A DNA stretch of 29,441 nt, from the NCBI GenBank assembly GCA_049613665.1, contig JBMZCV010000051.1, positions 1 to 29,441 of the forward strand, read 5' to 3'. Source of the stretch: JBMZCV01 sp049613665 (GTDB lineage Bacteria > Bacteroidota > Bacteroidia > Chitinophagales > UBA2359). This document shows, in pieces, positions 7,960 through 16,660 of the stretch. The notes below the pieces were generated by a model. That model was given only the letters and a program-made list of their open reading frames with translations. It did no database searches and was not told the DNA's origin. The position numbers and the translations under genes were made by a program. The first letter of the stretch is position 1, and each line of letters begins with the position of its first letter.

Positions 7960-8038
7960 AGAGGTTGTTTAACTTTTGTTTTTGATGCTGAAAAAGCTAG
8001 CTTTTTTTAAGCTGAAGGATAGAATTTAAACAGCCTCT
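7960..8038 (-). repeat. Repeat family C, internal-deletion copy (MITE-like)
   Basis: 79 bases with terminal inverted repeats AGAGGTTGTTTAA and TTTAAACAGCCTCT. It equals the outer 41 and 38 bases of the 162-base copy at 19733-19894 (opposite orientation), joined at a shared GCT. The middle of the longer copy is absent. Flanking TTA/TAA extends the symmetry. Confidence 0.7.
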
Positions 8039-8153
8039 AAGCACAAATCGATATTTTTATTCACATAGTGTCTGATATTTAGATATTTTGAGTGATTGAA
8101 AGTTTAATAAAAACCGAAGATAACGCTTTTTTTAGCTATAAAAAAGTAAAAAA

Positions 8154-9911
8154 TTAAACTATTTCCTCACATTCCTTAAAAATACGATGCTCACAAATAG
8201 CACAAATATTTGGGTCTAGCTGCTTATAAATGGCAATAATAGCTTCTTTTTTGCTCACAAAAATATTTTCTTTGCCAAAAACATCAATATAAGTTTCTGA
8301 TTGAATATAATGCCGAGCCTTTTTTTTCAAGCCACTAATATATAATTTTCCGCCTTTTGCTTGCCAATTTTCTGCTTCGGCTGCCAACATTTCTACACCA
8401 GCAATATCTATCAAATTGATGCCATTCGCAATAATCAACAGATTTTTGTGCCTGCCTTTTCTAATACTATACAAGACATCTGAAACATGATTGACTGCTC
8501 CAAAAAACAAAGAACCATCTATGCGTATAATTTTTAGCTGTGGGCATTCTTCTAAAATAATGTTGTCTTTTTCAGCGTTTTTTCTCTCTTGCACTTTTCT
8601 AAAACTACGATTTTTGAGCAAGGGATTTGGCGATAAAGAAATGATACGAGGCTGCGAAATGCGTTGTAGATGAAAAATGAGTGAGAAAATGACACCTATA
8701 TAAATCGCAAATTGTAAGTCGAGAAATAAAGTCGCTAAAAAGGTAACAAACAATACTGTCGTTTCGCTTTTGCTTGTTTTAATAATATTTTTGATACTTT
8801 CTAGGTCTATCAATCCAAAACCGACTAAAAAAATGACGGCCGCCATAGCTGGCATTGCCAAATATTGTGTAAGTGGTGCTAATAGAAACAATAAAAGTAG
8901 CAAAAAAATGGCTGCAAAAATGCTTGATAATGGAGTTTTTGCACCTGCTTCAAAATTGACAGCCGAGCGAGAAAATGAACCAGAACTCATATAGCTAGAA
9001 CAAAAACTGCCTACAATATTTGCCAAACCTTGCCCAATAAATTCTTGATTGCTATTGAGCCTTTGCTTGCTTTTGGTCGCAATAGTCCGACTGACCGAAA
9101 CAGCTTGCACTAACCCTAATAAAGCTATTGCAAAAGCATCAGGAGCAAGTATAGTTAGTGCCTCAAAAGAAAAATTTGGCATACTTAGTGGTGGCAATTG
9201 TGCCGTAATTTGGCCCACTAAAGCAATATTATGACCATTGATGCTTGCATAATAACACAAAGCACTACCAATAATGATACTAACCAACATATAAGGCAAA
9301 CGTTTCAGAAAAATTTTACAAAAAACTGCTATACATAAGGTAACGCTACTAAGTCCTAATACATATATATCTGTGTAGTCAAGGTTTTTGAAAAGAAAAA
9401 TCCATTTTTCGAGAAAAGATAAAGATTTTGGCATACTGATGCCTAGCATATATTTGATTTGGCTAGTCATGATGAGCAACGCTGCACCAGCCGTAAAACC
9501 TATAACAACAGAGCTAGATACAAAATTGACCAACACACCCATGCGTGCCAAGCCTAAAAAAAGCTGAAAAAGGCCAGCAAGAAAGGTAAGTGTCAAAGCA
9601 AGCTGTATAAATAATGTTGTGTTTGGGTCGGCAAGTGGACTGATAGCTCCCAAAATAACGATAGATGTAGCCGTAGTTGGCCCTGTCATCAAGTGCCACG
9701 AAGAGCCAAACATCACGGCAATAATAGGCACAAACATGCTGGCATACAAACCATATTCGGGTGGCAAACCAGCTATCATTGCAAAAGCAATACCTTGAGC
9801 TAGTAGCACAATTGCTCCTGTTAGACCAGCAGCCATATCTGCTTTCAGGCTTTTGCGATTGACATGTTTTTGCCAAGCTAAAAAAGGAAAAATGCTTTGC
9901 TTATCTATCAT
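8154..9911 (-). CDS. SulP/SLC26 family anion transporter with STAS domain
   Basis: A 585-residue inner-membrane transporter. The membrane part (about 25-430) has the SulP signature region GLTGAIVLLAQGIAFAMIAG, PPEYGLYASMF and TGPTTATSIV, and the later conserved NIVGSFCSSYMSSGSFSRSAV. A cytoplasmic STAS domain follows (about 470-560, LFFGAVNHVSDVL, GINLIDIAGVEML). The family moves sulfate, bicarbonate or other anions; substrate cannot be told from sequence. The C-terminal tail has a Cys cluster (CAICEHRIFKEC). It starts 21 bases after the DUF983 gene stops on the same strand, so the two probably form an operon. Confidence 0.93.
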   Translation of the reverse strand: MIDKQSIFPFLAWQKHVNRKSLKADMAAGLTGAIVLLAQGIAFAMIAGLPPEYGLYASMFVPIIAVMFGSSWHLMTGPTTATSIVILGAISPLADPNTTLFIQLALTLTFLAGLFQLFLGLARMGVLVNFVSSSVVIGFTAGAALLIMTSQIKYMLGISMPKSLSFLEKWIFLFKNLDYTDIYVLGLSSVTLCIAVFCKIFLKRLPYMLVSIIIGSALCYYASINGHNIALVGQITAQLPPLSMPNFSFEALTILAPDAFAIALLGLVQAVSVSRTIATKSKQRLNSNQEFIGQGLANIVGSFCSSYMSSGSFSRSAVNFEAGAKTPLSSIFAAIFLLLLLFLLAPLTQYLAMPAMAAVIFLVGFGLIDLESIKNIIKTSKSETTVLFVTFLATLFLDLQFAIYIGVIFSLIFHLQRISQPRIISLSPNPLLKNRSFRKVQERKNAEKDNIILEECPQLKIIRIDGSLFFGAVNHVSDVLYSIRKGRHKNLLIIANGINLIDIAGVEMLAAEAENWQAKGGKLYISGLKKKARHYIQSETYIDVFGKENIFVSKKEAIIAIYKQLDPNICAICEHRIFKECEEIV

Positions 9912-9932
9912 GTATCAATCGTTTTTTTGAGC

Positions 9933-10322
9933 TTAGAAATTAAAAACTTCCTCATCGAAGAAAGTGCTAACAGTAAGCCAAATTGTGCGAGAAATACGAA
10001 ATAAATATGCCCACAAAAATATGACTAAAGTCAAAGTAAGATACAAAAAGGTACGAGAAATAGAGCCATATAAAAGTAAGGAAATGCCGAGTAAAAAAAA
10101 TATAAACAAACAAGTCAATCCGTAGCTAACAAACATTGCACCAAAATAAAAACCTATTTCAGGCATAAAATTTTCTTTACATTTTTCATTTACACAATGG
10201 TCGTGCATCTCGAAAATTTGGAAAAAGCTAAAAGGATTTTTATTGACAAACATACTTTCTTGCTGACAACGTGGACATTTTAAGGTTAAAATGCTCCATA
10301 TTCTTTTGAAAAATCTAAACAT
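9933..10322 (-). CDS. DUF983 family membrane protein
   Basis: A 129-residue protein with an N-terminal CPRCQQESMF zinc-ribbon-like motif (Cys17, Cys20), a second pair HCVNEKC (about 43-49), the conserved PEIGFYFGAMFVSYG, and two membrane segments (about 60-85 and 92-118). This is the DUF983 family, of unknown function, common in Bacteroidetes. It is the first gene before the SulP transporter (21-base gap). Start ATG at 10322. Confidence 0.88.
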   Translation of the reverse strand: MFRFFKRIWSILTLKCPRCQQESMFVNKNPFSFFQIFEMHDHCVNEKCKENFMPEIGFYFGAMFVSYGLTCLFIFFLLGISLLLYGSISRTFLYLTLTLVIFLWAYLFRISRTIWLTVSTFFDEEVFNF

Positions 10323-10346
10323 ATCGTGCTTTTTTTAAAAATAAAA

Positions 10347-10466
10347 GTAACTGTTTAAGGTGTGGGCTTTTGAGATAAAAATTAGGCTATTTACTTTTAG
10401 GCAAAGCTGCGGCATAAATAGAAATAGACATTTTTTAGCCAAAATTGTCACAACGTGAATAGCTAC
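10347..10466 (-). repeat. Repeat family A, long form (120 bp)
   Basis: Ends GTAACTGTTTAAGG and AATAGCTAC form the terminal inverted repeat. On the minus strand it aligns along its whole length with 23706-23826 (shared TTTGCCTAA, ATCTCAAAAGCC and AAACAGTTAC blocks). The 53-61 bp copies look like this element without its centre. It ends 25 bases before the DUF983 start. Confidence 0.7.
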
Positions 10467-10657
10467 AAATAAAGGAAGATGCTATCAACACATTTTCAAG
10501 GCCTTAGCCATCTAAATAGGTTATATTAATTAGTGCTTGATACTTAGTGTCATGTCTTTGCTAAAAAAACTCAAAAAGAAAACTCAAAGCAGCTTTATCT
10601 GCCTTTACTAATATAAAATGATTACTTTTACTAAGTACCATAGATAATTATTTATTT

Positions 10658-10707
10658 ATACATTTTTTATTTAAGAACAGATGTTTATAAAAAAATAAAA
10701 AATGTAT
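10658..10707. repeat. Perfect 15 bp inverted repeat
   Basis: ATACATTTTTTATTT at 10658-10672 pairs perfectly with AAATAAAAAATGTAT at 10693-10707 across a 20-base loop. All A/T except two G-C pairs. It is in a divergent intergenic region, so it is unlikely to be an end-of-operon terminator. Confidence 0.6.
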
Positions 10708-10844
10708 TTTTAACTTCTTTAAAGCTTACTCATACAAAATAGTTTTTAATTATTAAGCATTTAACTACCTAAAATTGCTATTTTCTATCTTAGGAAATTT
10801 ATTATTTTGCCTGTTTTCCTTCAATCATATCAATCAAAAATATT

Positions 10845-12437
10845 ATGCCTAAATTTTTGCTGTTGTCTATTTTATTATTTTTGACTAAAATTTGTTTTGG
10901 ACAATGTGAGCTTCAAACAAAAACGATTACCATTTTTAAAGGTGCTACTGTTTTTATTGAAAAAGAAGGTGCATGCGATGTTAAAAATCAGGAATTATAT
11001 TTAGATATTCCTTATCAAAGCAATGAATATTCAACAAAAGTATTTCGACAACCAACAGGATATGAAAAAAATCATGTGATTATTGGAACTTTGGATGTGA
11101 CTGCCAAAAATAATAAAATATTAACCTTAAAGTCAATAAAAACGCCTGAAAAGACAGAAAAGTTTAATTCTATGAGCGAATTATTGGCTAAAAATGTGGG
11201 AAAAAAAATAAATGTTAGTCTAAAAGATGATAGCCAAAATATTGAAGGAACGATTTATAATATCGAACAAGTAGGCAATCGTAGGCAAATAGCAACGCTA
11301 GTGATTGTGGAAAATGAAAAGTGGCATATCATTGATATAGCGGATATTGCTACCTTTGAGTTTATAGATACACCGCAACTGTCGAAACCTGCCAAAAAAT
11401 CACAACTTTTGGTAACATTAAAAGACAATAAGAAAAAGCAAGATATTCAAATGTCTTATTTGCAAAAAGGCATCACTTGGACTCCAAACTATTTTATCAA
11501 CATTAAAGATAACAAAAACTTAGAACTGATTTTGAAAGCCAATATCGTCAATGATGTTGAAAAACTTATCAATGCTAATATCAATTTGGTAGTAGGCATA
11601 CCTCATTTCAAATATGGCGATGTAATAGAACCATTAGTTTCTGATATAAATGTATTGGATTTTATAGCAAATATCAAAAATTTGGATAATAATAATGCTA
11701 GTTTCCAAAACATGAGTAATGGTTTTACCTCACAAGTGCTGAATAAGCAAAACGAAAATTATAATTATGATTTGAATACTAAAGTTGCGACTGATGGCAT
11801 TTTTCTATATCAACTGAAAGGTATTGATTTGGAAAAATCTAGCAATGCAAGTTTAGAAATTTTAAAAACAAATAGCACTTATAAAAATGTATATATTGCA
11901 AAATTGGGAGCTAATTACAATAGCTCGTATTATGGCAAAGATAAGGCAGACAATTTTGTGTGGCATGCCTTATCGTTTAAAAATAATACTGACGTTCCTT
12001 TAACAACAGGTACTGCATTTTTTAAAAAATATAATAAGCCAACTCAAACCTCCATACCACTTAGTCAAAACGAATTGAATTTTACGCCACCTCATCAAAA
12101 TTGCATTGTGAAAGTAGCCGTAACGCCTTATGTTACTGTCAATAATCAAGATATTGAGATTTCGAGGGAAAGAGACCCCGAAACTTATTCAGAATTGATA
12201 GTGATGGAGGGAAAAATGGAAGTTGTTAATTTTAAATCTGAAAAAATTGATATGATTATCAACAGAAATATTCAAGGTTCGATGATAAGTGATGCAAATA
12301 AAACATGGGAATTGTTGGAATCTAATCGAAAATCAGAAGACCCAAACCCCTACAATTTGTTGAAATGGAGCATGGAACTAGCTCCAAATGAAAAAAAAGA
12401 AATTGTATATCAATATACTTTTCAAAGACTAAGATAA
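10845..12437 (+). CDS. Secreted DUF4139 domain protein
   Basis: A 530-residue protein with a signal peptide (cleavage near residue 19, ICFGQ). The C-terminal two thirds match DUF4139, seen in the mucoidy-inhibitor-like family: SYLQKGITWTPNY (204-216), LKANIVND (about 230-237) and NLVVGIPHF (247-255) correspond to the family's usual Y-x-x-G-L-x-W-x-P-x-Y and VVGIPxF phrases. The protein ends in a beta-strand-rich segment with a Tyr-rich close (EIVYQYTFQRLR). Function unknown; probably periplasmic or surface-located. The first acyltransferase gene follows after 71 bases. Confidence 0.8.
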   Translation: MPKFLLLSILLFLTKICFGQCELQTKTITIFKGATVFIEKEGACDVKNQELYLDIPYQSNEYSTKVFRQPTGYEKNHVIIGTLDVTAKNNKILTLKSIKTPEKTEKFNSMSELLAKNVGKKINVSLKDDSQNIEGTIYNIEQVGNRRQIATLVIVENEKWHIIDIADIATFEFIDTPQLSKPAKKSQLLVTLKDNKKKQDIQMSYLQKGITWTPNYFINIKDNKNLELILKANIVNDVEKLINANINLVVGIPHFKYGDVIEPLVSDINVLDFIANIKNLDNNNASFQNMSNGFTSQVLNKQNENYNYDLNTKVATDGIFLYQLKGIDLEKSSNASLEILKTNSTYKNVYIAKLGANYNSSYYGKDKADNFVWHALSFKNNTDVPLTTGTAFFKKYNKPTQTSIPLSQNELNFTPPHQNCIVKVAVTPYVTVNNQDIEISRERDPETYSELIVMEGKMEVVNFKSEKIDMIINRNIQGSMISDANKTWELLESNRKSEDPNPYNLLKWSMELAPNEKKEIVYQYTFQRLR

Positions 12438-12508
12438 GCGACAATCAAATCAGTAAACCATTATAAATACCATAAAAAGCATTTTTCAAAACTCAAAAAA
12501 CAAACAAG

Positions 12509-13882
12509 TTGGAAGCACAGACTATACCTAGCAATTTATCAGACCAAAAGGTTTTGAAACAAAATACTGAAAATATAGCAAGACCTTTGGGTGGCATCGA
12601 GTCGTCGTGGTCTAATTTTTATGACATTGCACCTATCAATGCTGTAACGGCTTTGAAAGTAGAAGGGCCATTAACCGAAAACTTATTGCGTACTGTTTTA
12701 GACCGTTTGCAAGAGAGACACCCTTTGGCGAGAGTTCGCATAGTGAAACAAAAAGGAGATTTGTTTTTGACGGATAAAAATGTAGGAAAAATTCCGTTGG
12801 AAAGTTATACGGTAAAGAATTTTTCGGCATACAAAAAAATTATTGGCTACGAATATGATACACCTTTCGATTATGAAAAAGGGCCATTGTTGCGTGCTTG
12901 TTTGGTAAAAGTAGAAAGTGAGCCAAACTCGCAATATATTGTTTTGAACTATATGCACACTATCGGCGATGGCGAAGCAGTCATGAATTTGAGCTATGAA
13001 ATCATGGATATGTGCCGTGAAATTGTGTTGGGAAATGTGGATTTTCGCCTTGCAGCACTCCAGCCTGCTCCTGTGGCAGAAGAGCGTTTTCCTGCTCGCA
13101 TCAAAACCTGGCGAATGAAGTGGAAGTTCTTGAAATTTTTGGGTCGTCAAATAAAAGACCAATATTGGTATCGACACAAAATGATTTTTAACTCCAGAAA
13201 GCTAAAACACTCGCAACTACGAACAGGCTCTGTCGAAAAAGCTCTGCCAAAAACGGAACTCAAAAAAGCATTGGTAGGTGCAAAAGCAAATGGTGCAAAT
13301 ATGCACGGTGCGGCTTGTGCAGCTTTGTTGTGTGCCGAATACGAATATTATTGCAAAAAATATAAGAGCGAAAAGCCAATTTATTTGAAATGCTCTTCGG
13401 TTGTCAATCTGCGAACTTTCCTTGATGCACCTATTGGCAGCGAACATTACGGCTCGTATGTATCAATGGTAGCTAGTGCACATCAAATAAAACCGCAAAT
13501 CGACTTTTGGCAGCTTGCAAGAGACATCAAAAGCGAATTGGTAGCTGGCTTAAAACGAGACGACCATTTTTGCGTTTCTCTATATGCAAAACCGTTGTCG
13601 AAAATGGTTGTGAAGCTAGATTTAGCCGTTATTTCGGCTTTGTCAGTTTCTAATGTTGGCCGCATGAAGTTTGGCAGTGACTTTGGCCCCTTTCAACTGA
13701 CCGAATATATCGGAAATGTGAGCAATTTGGGCGGTGGTTCAAATTTGTCTGTTGTGTTAAATACTTTTGCTGGCACAATGTATTGGAGCTATACTTATGC
13801 AAAACCTTTGATTTCTGATGAGGAAGTAAATGAAATTGCAAGCCGTGCGATAGAAATTTTATTGGAACAAAGCGAAAAATAA
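12509..13882 (+). CDS. Condensation-domain-like acyltransferase, copy 1
   Basis: A 457-residue soluble protein of the chloramphenicol-acetyltransferase/condensation superfamily. The catalytic motif H150-TIG-D154-G155 (HxxxDG) is intact, and the C-terminal half has the SNVG phrase and an acceptor-site region typical of PapA/alcohol-acyltransferase-like proteins. Such enzymes move an acyl group from a CoA or carrier protein to an alcohol or amine; donor and acceptor are unknown. It is a stand-alone domain with no adenylation or carrier domain. The frame has no ATG upstream of the conserved part, so TTG 12509 is the best start. The next gene is a paralogue. Confidence 0.8.
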   Translation: MEAQTIPSNLSDQKVLKQNTENIARPLGGIESSWSNFYDIAPINAVTALKVEGPLTENLLRTVLDRLQERHPLARVRIVKQKGDLFLTDKNVGKIPLESYTVKNFSAYKKIIGYEYDTPFDYEKGPLLRACLVKVESEPNSQYIVLNYMHTIGDGEAVMNLSYEIMDMCREIVLGNVDFRLAALQPAPVAEERFPARIKTWRMKWKFLKFLGRQIKDQYWYRHKMIFNSRKLKHSQLRTGSVEKALPKTELKKALVGAKANGANMHGAACAALLCAEYEYYCKKYKSEKPIYLKCSSVVNLRTFLDAPIGSEHYGSYVSMVASAHQIKPQIDFWQLARDIKSELVAGLKRDDHFCVSLYAKPLSKMVVKLDLAVISALSVSNVGRMKFGSDFGPFQLTEYIGNVSNLGGGSNLSVVLNTFAGTMYWSYTYAKPLISDEEVNEIASRAIEILLEQSEK

Positions 13883-13925
13883 GTGTCAAGCACCCTACAA
13901 TTTGTAGAATAAATATGTCAAACTA
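13880..13925 (-). repeat. Repeat family B, short copy on an acyltransferase stop codon
   Basis: Begins with the stop codon of the preceding gene: TAAGTGTCAAGCACCC, then CTACAATTTGTAGAATAAAT and GTCAAACTAAG. Both ends match the ends of the long B copies in reverse orientation; about 55 internal bases are missing. Confidence 0.6.
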
Positions 13926-14049
13926 AGTTTCTTTTTTGACAAAAGAGTCTGAAAATGAAATGTTTTGACATAAGATATATATATAAATGTTACTTTTATT
14001 ATTTATTTGTTTCATTACTAAGTAGGAAACCAAAATATCAATAAAAATA

Positions 14050-14110
14050 GTAATTGTTTAAGATGTGTGCATTTTTTTTTAACCAAAATTGTCACCACAT
14101 AAATAGTTAT
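14050..14110 (-). repeat. Repeat family A, 61 bp form
   Basis: GTAATTGTTTAAG at the left, AACCAAAATTGTCACC in the middle, AATAGTTAT at the right. Same orientation as 10347-10466 but without its central 60 bases. It lies 22 bases before the second acyltransferase start. Confidence 0.65.
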
Positions 14111-14132
14111 TCAAAGAATAGAACAAAATATT

Positions 14133-15476
14133 ATGCTAGAAAGAAAATTAGGCAATGTAGAAGCATCTTGGTGTGTAGCCAATGAAGTTGCACCCGTAAA
14201 TGGAGTGAATATTATTAAGGTAAAAGGGCCGTTAGATAAGCCTTTGTTGCGTTATGTACTAGACCAATTGCAAAAAAGACATCCACTAACAAGAGTAAAA
14301 ATTGTTAAGAAAAGAGGGAATTATTATTATAAAAGCGAAGGCGTGGGCAAAATTCCACTTGCTATTCATCATATCAAAACAGCAGCAGAACACAGAGGTA
14401 TTATTGAAGAAGAGTTCCGCCTACCTTTCGACGAAAATGGCCCTTTAATGCGTGTTTGTTTGACACATATCGAAGACGAACCAGAACACCGCTATCTCAT
14501 CATGAATTATTTGCACGCTATTGGCGATGGCGAATCAGTTTTAAATTTTGTGAAAGAAATGTTACTGACTTGCAATCAAGTGTTTAATGGTATTGATTTT
14601 GAGCTAGAACCCTTGCCTATTATGCCAAATGCCGAAAAAATGTTTCCACAGCGATTCAAAACATTGCGAGGAAAATTAAACGGTATTAAGTTTTTGCTCA
14701 ACCAGATTAAACTAGAATTTTTTGAAGGACATGACCGTGTTTCCGACAAAAAATATAAACATCTAAAACGTTCTAGTCTCGAAACAGGCTTTATGCAGTT
14801 GGAAATTGAAAAAGCAGTAGCCGATAAAGTCATAAAAGTATCGAGCAGACAAGGCGTGAGTTTGCATAGTTCAGTTTGTGCTTCTATTTTGATGGCTCTA
14901 TACGAATATTATCATACCGAAATTGATTATACCAAAAATAAGGTGCGTTTTCGTTGTTTGTCTTTCTACAATTTACGGCCATTTTTGCGTCCTCGTTTGC
15001 GTTCTATTCATTACGGTTCTTATATTTCTACGGTTGGCGGTGTGCAGACCGTTGGCAAAGGTATAGATTTTTGGGATTTGGCACGCAGTGTAAAAGAGGA
15101 CTTAAAAAAAGAAACCAAAAGCGATGGCACATTTTATATGACAAAATATGCTCGTTTGATGTTAAAATCATTTTTGTTGATGGGAAAATACGAAATCGCA
15201 GCTTTGGCAGTTTCCAATGTAGGCCGTATAAAATATAACGATAATTTTGGCTCTTTCAAAATAGAAGAATATGTTGGTTATGTTTCCAATACAGGAATTT
15301 GCTCTAATATAGCATTAGTATTGAGTCGCTTCAATGGCAATTTGCGATGGAACTATATGTATGCAAAACCATTGTTATCTGACAAAGCTGTTGAAGGCAT
15401 TGCTGCTCGTGCCAATGAAATTTTATTGGAAAAAATAGAAACGGTACTTGCTGAAGAACGTCTTTTTAGAGCATAA
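14133..15476 (+). CDS. Condensation-domain-like acyltransferase, copy 2
   Basis: A 447-residue paralogue of the gene at 12509. In the N-terminal 70 residues about half the positions are identical by eye (KVxGPL, LLRxVLDxLQxRHPLxRVxIVK, VGKIPL), and the C-terminal block (SNVGRxK, FGxF, EYxGxVSN, YAKPLxSD) is also shared. Catalytic motif H128-AIG-D132-G133 is intact, so both copies are probably active, perhaps on different substrates. It starts with ATG 14133 and lacks the 25-residue N-terminal tail of copy 1. 250 bases with two repeats separate the pair. A bidirectional terminator follows. Confidence 0.82.
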   Translation: MLERKLGNVEASWCVANEVAPVNGVNIIKVKGPLDKPLLRYVLDQLQKRHPLTRVKIVKKRGNYYYKSEGVGKIPLAIHHIKTAAEHRGIIEEEFRLPFDENGPLMRVCLTHIEDEPEHRYLIMNYLHAIGDGESVLNFVKEMLLTCNQVFNGIDFELEPLPIMPNAEKMFPQRFKTLRGKLNGIKFLLNQIKLEFFEGHDRVSDKKYKHLKRSSLETGFMQLEIEKAVADKVIKVSSRQGVSLHSSVCASILMALYEYYHTEIDYTKNKVRFRCLSFYNLRPFLRPRLRSIHYGSYISTVGGVQTVGKGIDFWDLARSVKEDLKKETKSDGTFYMTKYARLMLKSFLLMGKYEIAALAVSNVGRIKYNDNFGSFKIEEYVGYVSNTGICSNIALVLSRFNGNLRWNYMYAKPLLSDKAVEGIAARANEILLEKIETVLAEERLFRA

Positions 15477-15506
15477 AAAAAATAGGTTTTGAATTGCTTG
15501 TTCTAT

Positions 15507-15548
15507 AAAAAAATCCATCTTTCAACTTTTTGAAAGATGGATTTTTTT
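15507..15548. terminator. Bidirectional Rho-independent terminator
   Basis: A 19 bp stem with AAATCCATCTTTCAA on one arm and TTGAAAGATGGATTT on the other, a 4-base loop, and A/T runs on both sides. It sits between the convergent acyltransferase (stop 15476) and hydrolase (stop 15587) genes. Confidence 0.9.
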
Positions 15549-15586
15549 TATTCTTGTGAGTATGATTGATGCTTTACAGATGTGCA

Positions 15587-16570
15587 TTAAGCCACATTAG
15601 TATTCATTTTCACGATTTTAACATCGTCTTTTTTATCTATTTCATGCACATTGTCGAGCCATCGCAAAATAGAAGGAGCTACAACATTGACATTATCAAA
15701 AAATAAGGTATGTGAAAGGTAAGAAAAAATTTCGAGGCGTTTTTTGCATTTTAGTTTTGCAAACAATTTGCGAGTGTAACTTACAGGAAAAATATTGTCT
15801 TTTCCAGGCTGAATAATCATAAGAGGAGTGTCGATTTTTTCGATAGCTTTGGGCAGTTGGCAAGTAGAAAGCGAGTGCAAGGCTCGAAGGCTAACATTTT
15901 CAATAGCGAGTGGGTCTTGTTTCAGAAAATTGCTGACTGTGCCAAAATGTTTTACTTTTTCTTTGCTCAAATCAATATAGGAGGCGATAGGAATACTAAT
16001 ATTAGGAATGAGTTTTGTAATTGGACTTAAAAGCGGTTTGCTAAGGCGAGTGAGCCACGGAAGCCGACTAAGGCAAGCCGTTTCGGAGAGCGATAAGTCG
16101 GCAAAATTTTGACAAACAGCACTTTTTATCCTATCATCTATCGCTGCGACATAAAAAGCCGTAATACCTCCTTGACTAGAACCCAACAAAGACACTTCGC
16201 TGTTGAACTGTTCGATAGCATAAGAAACAACATTTTGCGTATCTCGCATGAGTTCTTCTATCGTATAGTCGCCTCGTTTGCCACCACTTCTGCCGTGTCC
16301 TCGTGGGTCGAAGCCGATAACATTGTAGCCGCCTGCCGCAACAGTTGCTAAAAGCTCTGCATAGCACAAAGAATAAACAGCAGTGCCTGGAATAAAAACT
16401 ACCGTAGGAGCATTTGCATCGGTTTCGATAATATCTAAATGAATTTTAATGCCATCGGAATAGATAAATCCTTCCTCAAAATCGTCTATTAAATTTTCTA
16501 AACCAAGCTTGTGAGCCAAACTTTTGAAATAATATTGGTAATCTTTTTGTGTATGGTGAGAAGATGACAT
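15587..16570 (-). CDS. Alpha/beta hydrolase
   Basis: A 327-residue alpha/beta hydrolase. Visible triad: nucleophile elbow G130-S-S132-Q-G134, acid D258 (QPGKD), and base H287 (YLSHTLFFDN). The oxyanion region VVFIPGTA (57-64) and the GFDPRGHGRSGG phrase (86-97) are typical of the fold. No signal peptide, so it is cytoplasmic. Substrate unknown; esterase or lipase-like activity is the default expectation. It is preceded by a -7 box and a 14 bp perfect palindrome, suggesting control by a dedicated repressor. Its convergent neighbours are the two acyltransferases, which may be a functional link (acyl transfer and ester cleavage), though this is only inference. Confidence 0.88.
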   Translation of the reverse strand: MSSSHHTQKDYQYYFKSLAHKLGLENLIDDFEEGFIYSDGIKIHLDIIETDANAPTVVFIPGTAVYSLCYAELLATVAAGGYNVIGFDPRGHGRSGGKRGDYTIEELMRDTQNVVSYAIEQFNSEVSLLGSSQGGITAFYVAAIDDRIKSAVCQNFADLSLSETACLSRLPWLTRLSKPLLSPITKLIPNISIPIASYIDLSKEKVKHFGTVSNFLKQDPLAIENVSLRALHSLSTCQLPKAIEKIDTPLMIIQPGKDNIFPVSYTRKLFAKLKCKKRLEIFSYLSHTLFFDNVNVVAPSILRWLDNVHEIDKKDDVKIVKMNTNVA

Positions 16571-16630
16571 TTTTGATATTTTGTTTTTGCGATAAATTTC
16601 TACACCAAGTTATTAATTTTCTAGCAAAAA

Positions 16631-16644
16631 AACAAACGTTTGTT
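16631..16644. promoter_or_regulatory. Palindromic operator AACAAACGTTTGTT
   Basis: A perfect 14 bp palindrome lying 61 bases upstream of the hydrolase start and about 17 bases downstream of a TAACTTTG -7 box on the minus strand, so it would cover the start of transcription. Its form resembles TetR-family operators, but no regulator gene is in the window. Confidence 0.55.
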
Positions 16645-16660
16645 CATATTTTTATGGTTT

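Larger units (their letters stand above)
10323..10844. other. 522-base gene-free divergent region
   Basis: No coding potential seen. It holds a long family A repeat (10347-10466), a family B end fragment near 10527-10545 (TTAGTGCTTGATACTTA), and a perfect 15 bp stem (10658-10707). Promoters for both flanking genes must lie here, but I cannot place a convincing TAnnTTTG box. Confidence 0.7.

Noticed and set aside
12698..13177. 159-residue open frame on the minus strand inside acyltransferase 1
   Set aside because: It is antisense to a gene with strong motifs and homology to its paralogue, and its own residues are Cys/His/Phe-rich with no domain. Shadow frame.
12509..15476. NRPS or natural-product gene cluster
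   Set aside because: Only condensation-like domains are present; no adenylation, carrier, ketosynthase or thioesterase domain is found in the window.
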